DNA of 17,242 nt, taken from positions 39,536 to 56,777 of the forward strand of contig ML210308.1 of the NCBI GenBank assembly GCA_004369085.1, written 5' to 3'. The stretch is from Coprinopsis marcescibilis (Eukaryota; Basidiomycota; Agaricomycetes; Agaricales; Psathyrellaceae). Made by a program: the position numbers and the translations under genes. The notes under the pieces are model-generated. The model searched no databases. It was not told where the DNA came from and saw only the letters and a list, made by a program, of their open reading frames with translations. Every line of letters starts with the position of its first letter. The first letter of the stretch is position 1. This document shows, one piece after another, positions 1 through 9,191 of this stretch.

Positions 1-308
1 CGCTACTCTCCCTTCGGCTGTTGGAAGATCTGGATCTATGCCAAAATACCTCTTGGGCTGGCAGATCCCATCCAAAATTTAACAGCCCAATAGAATGCGA
101 ATAGAATTGAACAGAAGGATACAAAGCAAACTAAATTCAACAATAAACACATACCGCTCATATCCGCAACGCGGTTCACATCCCTCTGCAAGATAACCTG
201 CACATGCTCCAGTCTAGGCCGGAGCGGGTGCACACCGTGGCTGAAACTGGCGAGTTTGAAGGCGTCGAGCACGAGGCCGTTTACGCGGTCGCCGATTGCG
301 TGGATGTT

Positions 309-783
309 CTAGAGATAAGAGAGGGAGAGGTCAGTTGGTGGTTCGAAGCGTATGTGGGGTTGAAAAGGTCGTATATGATGAGGAAGAGGAGGAAAAGAAG
401 GAAGAGCGGGTTGTGAATGGATACGGAAGGAGACAAATCTGGACGAGGGCCCGAAATTACGGTCGGTACGGTCGAGGGGGGAGGAAGATGAAGATCTCGC
501 GTCTGGGGCAGCGATAAAGGACCACGAGGGCAGGAGGATGTAGACTATCGGGAGTAGTAGGAGCAGCTGTCGGAGCAGCAAGAGCTGGTGCAGGGCAGAC
601 GAAAATTCCCCGACCCCGACCCCGACCCCAGTCAAAACACCATAAGCCAATGACGTCACACGAACGAGCGGGCAAGCGAACGCACGAGAACTCGGACCAT
701 CGACTGAGCCCAGAGGAACCAACCACAAACGCACCCAATGAACGCAAACGTATACGAAACTATAAACATAAATATGCGCTCAC
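309..783 (-). other. Long (475-nt) intron 7 of the amidohydrolase gene
   Basis: The flanking exons join family-contiguous residues (DGWQV then NIHAIGD), donor GTGAGC at 783 and acceptor CTCTAG ending at 309. It is several times longer than most of the other introns in this gene. It holds a short hexamer run (ccccga, about three copies, 610-629) and pyrimidine-rich sequence before the acceptor. ORFs inside it on either strand match nothing I recognise and are treated as intronic noise. Confidence 0.7.
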
Positions 784-1224
784 CACTTGCCAACCATCCT
801 CCAAAAAGCGTGGCACGACCGCATTAAGGACTTCCGCCGAAAGACGCATGCTCCCCGACGTACTCGGGTCATCCGCATAGGGTTCGTACAACTGTCCATA
901 GAACGGGTTTGTCAGTTCGCCAGTCAATTGCTTATTCAGGTAGATAGGACATGTCCTTGCATTAGCAGGGACCAATACCACACACTCAAAGCGGCACCCA
1001 TGGTCCTCAACGCCCCATCCGCGAAAATCTTGACGCTCCGCACGCTTAGACGCGTTTCGCCGTCCATACCGTCGACCTTCCGGCGTGTGGAGCCCCAGTA
1101 TGCACCATTGGACGAGGAGGAGGGGGAGGGAGGGGAGGAGAAGGAGTGGACGTCGATGGCGGAGACGTTGAAAAAGGACATGCCGTAGATCCGTAGTGGG
1201 AGGCCGGCATGGCGTTTGGATTGT

Positions 1225-1458
1225 CTAAGGGGGGAGGGATGTTGGCGATGCGGATAGCAGAAAACGGAAAACGGAAAGCAGGAAACGGAAAACGGAGTGC
1301 AGAAGAGAGGGATATCGGAATGCCAGGTGAGGTACCGGGAACCCTAGACCTCCCCAAGACGTAGCGAACAAAGTCGAGAGTACTACCCTCAACCCAAACC
1401 CTCGACCCCAAATCCAACCCAAGCCGGCCTCAAGCACGAAAGCAAAGCCGGAACGCAC
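1225..1458 (-). other. 234-nt intron 5 with degenerate AAACGG repeats
   Basis: Donor GTGCGT at 1458 and acceptor CCTTAG ending at 1225. The phase is correct: exon 5 ends in AG and exon 6 starts with A, giving Arg. Around 1259-1294 the plus strand carries several near-copies of aaaacggaaaacgg / gaaacgg, a small simple-repeat expansion that probably explains the extra length. Confidence 0.65.
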
Positions 1459-2756
1459 CTAGTGAAGAAATCCAACGATATAGGGTTAAACCCCGCATCA
1501 TGCAAACTCGTCAACCCAAACCTGAGCGCATCGCGTACGGTGTTCGCGAACCGCCGGTGCTGCATCTGGGGGGTGATAACGGGTGGCCTGATCAGCGTCA
1601 TCGCCGTGTCGATGAATAAGCCTGCAGAGTGTTAAATGTGCGTCAGTTAATGAATGGGTGAATGAGCGAGAGGTAAGACTGGGGGCGAGAAATGAGGGGT
1701 CGGTAGAACGTAGAACGGATTGCAGGAACAGAACCAATAACACACCTGTAACATTTCCCTGCGCATCCCGCACGATAACACCCCCATCCACGTCAGCCGG
1801 GTAAGGCCCATTGGCATCCAACGTAGCCTGCGAGACCTAAGTTGCGTGTCCGTCCTTGCTTGACAGTATAATTTGGCGGTTGGCGAGGACCGGGTGCGAG
1901 GAGAGATCCGACTGTAAGCAGCACAGTGCGATAGTCAGCCAACGCAAGTATGAATAACAGTACGAATGAGTGATAGTTATTAGATAAAGAGATACGCACA
2001 GCAGTAGGCATCTTGCCGCCCTTAAAAGCCTCATGGTCCCATCCCCACCCTTCCACAATCCCACCCCATCAGCGAGGATATCCGGGTTGGACTGCACGTA
2101 ATGCGCAACAGCTTCCACGCTTTCTACACTGCACGTAAGTCATGGTCGCGTAGATAAAGTTTGGACACGGACCTTTGAGAGTTCTGAGACCCTCGAGCGG
2201 GATCTGCTTGCTGAACCCATATTCCAATATATGGCAATGAGAATCGGCAAAGCCAGGTACGACGACTGCGCCTTCCGGGACGCGTACGACTGGCAACGAG
2301 TCCGAGGCTGCAATCCCCTTCCATATCTCCTCCACCTCACCTACACCAACACACCACACCACATCAGCATTCGTTCGGATTCGCAACGACAACATAAGCA
2401 CGCTGGAAACTCACCCAAAGATCCAACACCCTTAACCCACTCATCAACTACCAACATGCACTCCACGACGCCATCCGTCGCATCAACAGTGTACACGCCC
2501 CTCGCACCTCCTTCCACCGAGCACAGCGCGTAGCTACCTGGCGGTAAAGGTTTGGTGACGTTGTACTGGAACACAAGTCCTTCGTAGCGGTTGGTGTTGG
2601 TGTTGGTGTAGAGAGTAAGCAGAGAGAGCACGACGGCGAGGACGAGAACTTTCGTCCGTTTCTTCGTTACTAACTGCGATCCTGGCTGGGCCCGGGCTTG
2701 CCAGTGGTATCATGGTCATGGTCATCTTTAGATTTAGCTGGAGTTTTTTCAGACAT

Positions 2757-3585
2757 GAGCCGTACTAGTTTGAGGGGGTTGGACCTCGGTTAATCCAGAG
2801 TTTGAGGCCAGAGAGAGTGGACCGCAGTGAACGAGGGAATCGTAAGACCAAGCGAGAGAGAAAGCGAACGACGTCCAAACGACATCAAAGATGCCTGAGT
2901 CCGATCGCCGAAACCCACTCGGCGTCCGATCCGAATACCAATACCGTCTCAGTTTACAGGGGCCATTCCGAGCGTTTGCGAGAGTGCAGTTATTGACCGA
3001 AAGTACTTGAAATGTAAATACACGGATATGTACATACACCGCGAGCCTAGCAAAGAATTTGGATGGCAAGGAGCATTGTGGCATATTATAAATACCAGGA
3101 GTGTTAGGACTCAAATCTCATGTTGACGACTTCCGCAGTGCACACTGCATCATGCCTTATACCATCGAGTCAACATCGAGTGACTATAGAGCTCGCAGGT
3201 GTCAAACAGGTATGCATAAAAAGTTGATACATAGCATATTCCATGTTACATATACCCCGTAAATCCTTCTTCAGCAGCTGATCCAAGATTCGAGATATGA
3301 GAAAACCCAATATTTTGCAGCTGACTTGTTGTGTTCAACCAGCTTGAAATTGTGCTTTCTGTGTTGGGATGCAATCCATGCTTTCAATTCCAAAAGTGAA
3401 ACTTTGTACTATGGTCATGTTTATCATCCCGGAAATATCAAGGATATAGCAATAGGAAGACCTACCAATGAATCTGGATGTTTAATCAGAGTCTTCATCA
3501 GAGTCTTGGACCTCAACAATGCTAGCTGTAGGCTATCATTGGGAACATCATAAAGCATGAGTCATGAACCAGGTGATGATAAGCT
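2757..3585. other. Intergenic region, no gene recognised
   Basis: The part nearest 2757 is the upstream region of the amidohydrolase gene. A minus-strand ORF through 2749-3114 and a plus ORF at 3326-3553 are open but match no family I know and lack supporting splice signals. The segment 3115-3585 becomes AT-richer towards the minisatellite. No RNA gene or transposon end was seen. Confidence 0.5.
3084..3094 (-). promoter_or_regulatory. Possible TATA-like element upstream of the amidohydrolase gene
   Basis: The plus strand reads tattataaata here, about 330 nt upstream of the proposed start at 2756. On the minus strand it reads TATTTATAATA, a plausible but not canonical TATA element. The distance implies a long 5' leader or an unseen 5' exon. 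Weak evidence based only on composition and position. Confidence 0.25.
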
Positions 3586-3589
3586 CAAT

Positions 3590-4520
3590 ACACACCCTGT
3601 ATGTGATGGAACAAGCATGGAAAATCAGCATGGAAGGACTATGGCATCAAGGTCAAATACCCACCAGCTATGAGATGGAACAAGTGTGGTGAATCAGCAA
3701 GGAACAAATATGGCATGGAGGTCAAATACCTACCTCCTATGAGATGGAACAAGCATGGCAAATCAGCAAGGAAGGACTGCAGCATCCAGGTCAAATACCC
3801 ACCACTGTGAGATGGAACAAGCATGGCAAATCAGCAAGGAATGACTATGGAATCAAGGTCAAATACACACTGTCTATGAGATGGAACAAGCATGGCAAAT
3901 CAGCAAGGAATGACTATGGAATCAAGGTCAAATACACACTGTCTATGAGATGGAACAAGTATGGCAAATCAGCATGGAATATAGCATCAAAGTCAAATAC
4001 CCACCTCCTATGAGATGGAACAGGTGTGGTGATCAGCACAGAAGGAATATGGCATCAAGGTCAAATACCCACCTCCTATGAGATGGAACAAGCATGGCAA
4101 ATCAACAAGGAATGACTATGAAATCAAGGTCAAATACGCACTGCCTATGAGATGGAACAAGTATGGCAATCAGCATGGAATATGGCATCAAGGTCAAATG
4201 CGCACCTCCTATGAGATGGAACAGGTGTGGTGAATCAGCACAGAAGAAATATGACATCAAGGTCAAATACGCACTGTCTATGAGATGGAACAAGCATAGC
4301 AAATCAGCATGGAAGGACTATGGCATCAAGGTTCAATACACACCCACTGTGAGGTGGAACAGATGTGGCAAATCAGCATGGAAGGACTATGGCATTGAGG
4401 CCAAATACACACCTCCTATGAGATGGAACAAGCATGGCAAATTAGCATGGAAGGAATATGGCATTGAGGTCAAATATGCACCCCATATGATATGGAATGA
4501 GCATGGAGAATCAGCCACAG
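3590..4520 (+). repeat. Minisatellite, about 14 copies of a 69-bp unit (23 codons)
   Basis: The anchor gatggaac recurs at 3605, 3674, 3743, 3811, 3880, 3949, 4014, 4082, 4151, 4215, 4284, 4353 (ggtgg variant), 4422 and 4491 (tatgg variant). Most spacings are 69 bp, with 68, 65, 68 and 64 as exceptions. Each unit also carries a variant of caagcatggcaaatcagc, then ggaaggactatggcatcaag and gtcaaatac plus a variable end. The period is 23 codons. The plus strand therefore holds two long open stretches (3744-4013 and 4163-4714) reading a Trp- and Lys-rich repeat (MRWNKHGKSAWKDYG, then IKVKY and a variable triplet). The 64/65/68 units shift the frame between them, so one continuous protein is unlikely today. 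No spacers of CRISPR type are present. Whether it was ever coding is not known. Confidence 0.9.
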
Positions 4521-4744
4521 GAAACAGTGCCAATCACTGTTCAGCAATCACTAGTCATAACAAACAAAATGATATCATACCCAATATTTTACTACAATGT
4601 TGGCGAGCATCCTTTCCACCTGGCCCACCATGTCCATTGATGCTGATGTGGTGGACGATTTGTCGTATCCAAGGTCCTGAACCTGAAACCGGCCACAGCT
4701 GTTGTCTGTTATGAGCCAAGCAACGAAATACTCAATGGGCGATC
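4521..4744. other. Short intergenic stretch, probable 3' flank of the ubiquitin-like-domain gene
   Basis: This lies between the last minisatellite unit and the stop codon of the minus-strand gene at 4745. The plus-strand repeat ORF runs on to 4714 but the residues after the repeats match nothing I know. Most likely it includes the 3' UTR of the minus-strand gene. Confidence 0.4.
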
Positions 4745-6024
4745 TTACCAATTGTACCGGCCTGATTTGTGTTTGGATGAGACAAATTTACCGCATCCAA
4801 TGCATCCCTCCACGTAGGATTTGTTCCTAAACTCCACAACACTCATCACAATGGTCTCGTTCGGCTCAGCAAAATACGGTTTATCACCAGTTGCAATCTC
4901 TGTGATGGTCTTACCACTGTTGACGGTCAGGTCGTACCTACCCTCCCAGATATAGGGTGCTATTATCCTTTGGATATTGGGATTACTGGACCATTCACGG
5001 AAGATATATTGGCCGAGATCCTATTGATGAGTGAGTACAGGCATCAAGACCCACGGCGAGCCTCGTCGAGGATGTCACATACCTTGATGGCGTTCAAGAG
5101 CTCCCTCGGAACCATGTGCGGGCGCCCCAGAGGATCCATGACCTTAACGGTTGCCAGGAGCCCCATAGATGGTCCTGACTGCTGCAGCTCAACGAAGACC
5201 TCCAACGCCGCAGTCTGCATAGCCATTTCCGTCAACAGAAGATCGTTTCTTCGCATTTGGTGTTGAGCGACCATGACCTGATTCATCTCAATCAAACGAA
5301 TGGTCGCGGACTCGGCGAAAAAATACCAGGAAATCTATCTTGAAGGTTTCGACATCGCGGAAACAGGCGGCAATCGCTTGAGAGATCGCTTGGGATCTGA
5401 TTCTCGCGCAACGGTCTTCTAACAACTCTTCAATTTCTTCTGCCTTTGCGCGTAATTTCCTGGGCAGCGTGCAATAAGGTATATAAGTAATCATTTGGGG
5501 AATATCGAAACACACCTGACAAGCCGGCGTTGTCGAGCTTCGAAAGCAGCGTCTCCCCCTGGAATAATGGACTCGGATAGGTCATCCAGCAACTCCTTGA
5601 TTTTGCTGCGCAGTTCATCCACGTCTTCCTTGTTCTGGAGATTGACCTAAATGATGGTCGTCAGGATGTCCGAAGGCTTTGGAATTTTCGCCGCATTCCC
5701 TCATACCTCAACGACTTTGAGCACCTCGCAAAACACTTCCAACGCCCCTTTGGCGATCGTCCCTCCGGGTACCGCCTCACCGACCGAGGCATCTTTGTCG
5801 GCAACGACAGTTGCCGTTTGCAGTACTTTTCGTCGAAGGGAGACGCCGCTCGGTTCACTTTGACCCTCAATCGCCGGAGGATCAGCAAGCTGGGGGCTTA
5901 TCTGTGTCGATTCCGAGATCGAGGTTCCAATCGCAGGACGTTCATTCTTCCTGCGGAAAGTGGTGTTGAATCGAGAGAGGAGGCGCTTGAGAAAGGGCTT
6001 TGGAGTCTGCGACGGTGTATGCAT
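4745..6024 (-). CDS. Protein with N-terminal helical region and C-terminal ubiquitin-like domain (basidiomycete family)
   Basis: Exons: 6024-5707, 5646-5516, 5459-5083, 5020-4745. Introns of 60, 56 and 62 nt have donors GTATGA, GTGTGT, GTATGT and acceptors TTTAG, CCCAG, AATAG. Exon 1 (106 codons) starts at ATG 6024 with a Ser/Pro/basic leader and ends in VPGGTIAKGALEVFCEVLKVVE, a segment I associate with N-terminal regions of basidiomycete STAND/NLR-like and ubiquitin-like-domain proteins. Exons 2-3 are charged and helical (e.g. LRSKIKELLDDL, KAEEIEELLEDR). The end of exon 3 and exon 4 form the ubiquitin-like domain: VKVMDPLGRPHMVP, a central YDLTVNSGKTITEI, an ETIVMSVV strand, and a terminal CIGCG (CxxC). 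Exon 3 contains a frame break near 5325: either a 49-nt intron (GTATTT..AATCAG) or a 1-nt error in an A6 run. Predicted length is about 350-366 aa. Molecular function is unknown. Confidence 0.7.
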
Positions 6025-6293
6025 GGATGGCTGATTTCACAGGTCGTGGTTCGAAGAGAGTGTGTGTTTCGTAGGCATCCAACAGGTCCATCAGTGACTC
6101 AAACAGGAATGAGCCTCGTGCATAGCGTGTGGCATCACGATAAAAATAGCACTCAATGTGTTTTTGATACGTGCCTGCAACCGAAAGTTTGTTAAAACTT
6201 CGTCAACAGCATTAGGCACAGTAGAGACGGGCCCATTTTGAGCTCATCAACATGTTTAAAACCCACGTTTTGAAATTGTGAAAAAGATAAACT
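6025..6293. other. Upstream region of the ubiquitin-like-domain gene
   Basis: The region immediately upstream of the start at 6024 on the minus strand. Plus-strand ORFs here are shadows of exon 1 and run out. No canonical TATA or other recognisable site stands out, so promoter position is only inferred. Confidence 0.4.
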
Positions 6294-6661
6294 GTGAGGT
6301 ACGCAAAAGTGGACAATACAGTGCAATAATTGACACAGGGTTTGTGTGGCGCGGAGCTTGAAGCTAATCGCGACACACGAGTCTTCGCTGAACCGAGAGG
6401 TCGAGAGGGTTAACTTCTCAGTTAGAAAAGACTAGCTACTGCAGGAACGAGAGCTAGAAGGTATATAAAGGAGTACATAGCCTTGATACCTATTTAGGAT
6501 AACTAATATACAGTCATGTAGTAGAGATAAGATAAGCATAGATAAGATACAACTACATACAGATAATCAATCGTGAGAATTAGAGATTGGGCGAGGGGAA
6601 TCATAAATCCTCTACATACACCCTCCTAGAGGATCATAGAGCCTCTAGTTAAGCAGTAACA
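6294..6661. repeat. Possible solo LTR or LTR fragment
   Basis: A 370-bp AT-rich stretch with LTR-like features: a TATATAAAGG box at 6462-6471 on the plus strand, CTCTCG- and GATAAGATA-type simple motifs, and a near-palindrome at 6627-6647 (tagagg..cctcta). On the minus strand it can be read from TGTTACTGC at 6661 to CTCACA near 6294. I could not find a target-site duplication, a second copy in the window or internal retroelement sequence beside it, and the orientation is ambiguous. It is not related to the 13659-14114 LTR. Confidence 0.3.
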
Positions 6662-6789
6662 TATCTGTCAAGACCGTTAGTGATGATAATGAGGTCGTTG
6701 TCGTCATTTGCTTGATCGTTATCAGAGATTGTGGTCCAAGTCGGCTTTGCGATTGCATTTGAAGCAGTGACATCATCCATATTGATGTC
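6649..6789 (-). pseudogene. Distal fragment of an acidic ORF, separated by the 6790-8398 insertion
   Basis: On the minus strand this is open from the inverted-repeat arm to a TAA at 6651-6649. It reads DINMDDVTASNAIAKPTW followed by an Asp/Asn-rich segment. Its acidic, low-complexity character resembles the end of the ORF at 8394-8960 on the other side of the inverted-repeat element, so the two may be halves of one reading frame. No family is recognised. Confidence 0.3.
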
Positions 6790-7009
6790 CATCATAGAAA
6801 AACCTGAGTGTAGGTGTAGGCCAACTACCCAGGTATAGATAGCTGAAGGCATGCCTACTGGGAAGCTGATAGCTTTCAGAATACCTAAACCGAAATTAAT
6901 AGCTAACTGTTAGGGCTATGAAACAGCTACTGGCTACTTGGTAGGCGAAGGATAGCCGTAACAAGGCCTAATACTGGTGCATAGACCTATCAGCAAGCGC
7001 CAGTTTCCT

Positions 7010-7030
7010 CCGCGCCTGGCTTAGGCGCGG
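7010..7030. repeat. GC-rich perfect hairpin, 7-bp stem
   Basis: The sequence ccgcgcc-tggctta-ggcgcgg forms a perfect 7-bp stem with a 7-nt loop near the left end of the inverted-repeat element. It stands out from the AT-rich surroundings. No terminator-like role is claimed. Confidence 0.4.
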
Positions 7031-7817
7031 CAACGTTTGATCGGCATTGATAGACCTGATCGGAGCAGCAGAGGTACAATCTTTTCCGCTCTTGCAGGCT
7101 CATCCTCATCAAATACTTGAGGGGAACACAGTTTGTAAATTGGAAAACCTTGGGTGTACATCCTTTTTCACCGTCAAGCTCCTAGCAGGCTTACATACAC
7201 ACCGGAGATCTCCGAAAACTGTACAGTTTATCAAACTCCGCTCAAACTTTAATCCCACAACATCAAACCGAGCGCGCTGAATTAATACGCAACTTCATGC
7301 CTTTCCTTTCCCCCCCACTACTTCCCTTCCCTTCCTCGCTTCCAGTACTCCTTGCCCACTTTCAATGCTGTTGCTTGTCGACTACTAGTGGCCACTACGG
7401 TCTCCAGGTCGTCGGCTCTCCTTGTTCCGGTGGATCTCGATGTTGAATCTCCACCACGCGGCGGCGCGGCACTGGTGTGCTGCTTTAGTGCCTTGATTGT
7501 ATGCCACCACAATCGCAAAATGATGTGTAAGGTTTCAGTTGGCACTGTGTACAGTCACAGTCACATTCACTATATTCACCATCTGTGCTCAGGTCTTTTC
7601 TTGCTGTGGCAGGATGACATCGCCGACTACAACGTCAACACCAACAGGAACGCCGCCTGGACGCTGCCTCAGTTCTGACGACAATACTGACGACAGTTGC
7701 GTGTTTACGCGCCGTCTCCTGATGGCAGAACTGGGTTCATCAAGGGTGCATGACATGAACTAGCTCTGAAAAATTTAGCGCGATACTGGTCTTGTGAGGG
7801 TAGGCTCCTTTTTGCAC

Positions 7818-8040
7818 TTCATTTTCTTTTCTTGCTTTTGTCCTCCACCCTCGTCTTCGACTCTCCAGCCGAACTGCGCTGTGATCGACGAGGCTTGATA
7901 CCAGGTTCATCGCCATGCTGTGGATCACCCAAGCTCACTTTGACCTTGGACATGGCAACTTTTACAACCAATGTGCACTGCAATTGGCGAGGTTTGGGAG
8001 CAGGCGCCTCTTTAGAAGGTGGTTGATCACCTGCATGCAC
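7818..8040 (-). other. Small basic ORF inside the inverted-repeat element, unrecognised
   Basis: The minus frame reads a Lys/Arg-rich peptide of about 70 residues, with a possible ATG-started core MSKVKVSLGDPQHGDEPGIK and a tail ending SKTRVEDKSKKRK then stop. No in-frame ATG precedes that internal Met. It may be a vestige of a coding region carried by the element or simply open by chance. No function assigned. Confidence 0.2.
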
Positions 8041-8393
8041 CTGGGTCTTGGATTTTGATGTCTATTTGGCGGCACTGTGGGGTATTGGAATCTGGGAACA
8101 CCCACATAGTAGTACTAGTACATTTTCATGTATATTACTGTATGTTCAATAAATATGGTTTATATATTGCTATATTGGTTGGGAAAAGCAACGGATGAAA
8201 ATAAAATTTATTTAGTAAGCGGTTTTTAGAGCTACCAAGAGCTATAGGCCTTCATAGGGCTATGAGCGCCTATATGCCTTTGTAGGGCTACAAAACAAAG
8301 TTATCCCTACATACAGCTACCAGGTACCCATAGGGCTTGGTATGTGTCATAGGCCTAGGTAGGTATTGGAAGGGCTACACCTAGGTTTTTCTA

Positions 8394-8960
8394 TGATGTC
8401 GAAGTCATTGGGGACTTGTCAGAATTGAAATCGTATCCTTCTTCTTCGCCTTCAGCATCGTCGTCAGTGATACCACCGTTGGTGTTGTCGATAGCGAGTT
8501 GGCCAAGGCCTTGATTGATTGAGGCAGTACTGGTAGAGTCAGGTATGGGCTCGATGGTTGTGATAACAGGTGTGCTGACAGGTTGATTAGGTTGTCGACG
8601 CGGATCCTTGGTGACGGATTTCAGTGTAGCAGCAAGGGAGGAGCCGGGAGAGATAATGGTTGGTCCTGTGGACCCAGGAAGTGATTGTCCACCAGCAAGA
8701 GACTTGAAAGCTTCGTCGAGCGCGTTGCCCAAGAGTGAATTGATTAAATTGGTAACCATAGAGGAAGAGTGGGTGAATGGTACGTTGTTCTTCTTTCCTT
8801 TCTTCTTATTGATGTGCTTGGACGAGTTACCAGGATGGAAACGACTAGTGCGAGGTTCACCAGCAAGATAGGTGGCCAAGTAACCACCGTGAGAATTGAG
8901 AGGGCTGATGCAAGACTTGGGAAAGATGGGCGCTTGATGGGTGCGTCGCGTCGCGTTTAT
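8394..8960 (-). CDS. Unrecognised ORF directly downstream of, and in frame with, the chromovirus pol
   Basis: After the TAA at 8963-8961 that ends the pol tail, the same minus frame stays open for about 189 codons, to a TAG lying in the right arm of the inverted repeat (8393-8391). Features: a basic patch (SSKHINKKKGKKNN near 8800-8840), a possible internal start at MVTNLINSLLGNALDEAF (about 8758), a Ser/Pro/Thr-rich middle, and an acidic end (DDDAEGEEEGYDFNSD). It resembles no gag, pol or host family I know. It may be a 3' extension of element A, a broken host gene, or the front half of an ORF interrupted by the 6790-8398 insertion. Confidence 0.4.
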
Positions 8961-9191
8961 TTAGCTAGCAAAGCCAAATCGAGTCGTGGCGGGTAAGTTC
9001 ATGATGAGTTTGTCCTTCTGTGAAATGTACTGACAAATCTGATTCATTTGGGGAACGCCATTATGCGTGAATCCTGCAGCCTCGAGCGCTTCGTCAATGA
9101 CAGGAGGTCGTTCGAGGAATGGTAAGAAGTTGAAGTCGGTTTGCTTGAAGACCTTGAAGGGGGCGGATGGAAATTCCAAAGTTCCATTGAC
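8961..9191 (-). pseudogene. C-terminal extension of element A pol after a second stop
   Basis: Directly after the TGA at 9194-9192 the same frame continues as VNGTLEFPSAPFKVF, FLPFLERPPVIDEALEAAGF and GVPQMNQICQYI to a TAA at 8963-8961. The wording (ERPP, VIDEALEAAGF, GVP) suggests the tail often seen behind the chromodomain in agaricomycete elements. Its function is not known. Identity as part of pol is inferred from frame continuity. Confidence 0.55.

Larger units (their letters stand above)
155..2756 (-). pseudogene. Amidohydrolase family 3 (YtcJ-like) gene, 5' eight exons, with disabling lesions; continues past left edge
   Basis: The family is metal-dependent hydrolases of the urease/dihydroorotase superfamily; the substrate cannot be told. 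The ATG at 2756-2754 opens a hydrophilic N-terminus, then a basic stretch and a hydrophobic anchor (VLVLAVVLSLLTLY), so probably a membrane-anchored or secreted enzyme. Exons by splice sites and phase: 2756-2415, 2340-2173, 2123-2000, 1911-1746, 1621-1459, 1224-984, 891-784, 308-155. Family landmarks in order: VVVPGFADSHCHI (metal-binding HxH), VEGWGWDH, SSKDGHA, GGVIVRDAQGNVTG, LTSLHDAGF, VRSVKIFADGALRT, and NIHAIGD followed by RPRLEHVQ. Lesions: exon 1 needs one extra nucleotide near 2673, exon 3 needs one near 2060 (just before VEGWGWDH), and codon 1839-1837 is TAG where the family has Trp (KDGHA-T-W-VS). A GTATGT donor at 154 leads out of the window, so the 3' end is unseen. Family is confident; pseudogene versus assembly error is less so. 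Confidence 0.85.
6790..8398. mobile_element. Candidate non-autonomous DNA transposon with 16-bp terminal inverted repeats
   Basis: The left end (6790-6805, catcatagaaaaacct) is the exact reverse complement of the right end (8383-8398). Just inside, both ends share a second patch (ggtgtaggcc on the left, ggtgtagccc on the inverted right). Subterminal regions, about 6806-6990 and 8225-8382, are dense in short motifs such as agggcta, aggccta and agctac, a pattern seen in hAT- and MULE-like elements. A 7-bp direct repeat tgatgtc lies at 6783-6789 and 8394-8400, but it overlaps the right arm by 5 nt, so a clean target-site duplication is not proven. No transposase is recognisable inside. Alternative: two unrelated element ends that happen to face each other. 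Confidence 0.5.

Noticed and set aside
340..370. tRNA B-box-like ggttcgaa (also near 6047)
   Set aside because: No matching A-box or cloverleaf pairing could be built around either copy.
309..734. Minus-strand ORF inside the long intron as a separate gene
   Set aside because: It lies entirely between two in-phase exons of the amidohydrolase, is low-complexity and matches no family.
2749..3114. Minus-strand ORF upstream of the amidohydrolase start
   Set aside because: It is in a different frame from the N-terminus at 2756, shows no domain, and looks like promoter or 5' UTR that is open by chance.
3590..4520. CRISPR-like array
   Set aside because: Units are contiguous and diverged along their length, with no unique spacers, and the context is eukaryotic.
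5336..6666. Long LTR or element bounded by tatct direct repeats at 5336-5340 and 6662-6666
   Set aside because: It would include most of a well-spliced gene, and a 5-bp match over this distance is expected by chance.
7318..7763. Overlapping ORFs on both strands inside the inverted-repeat element as a transposase
   Set aside because: No catalytic or zinc-finger motif is visible, and the open frames overlap on both strands.
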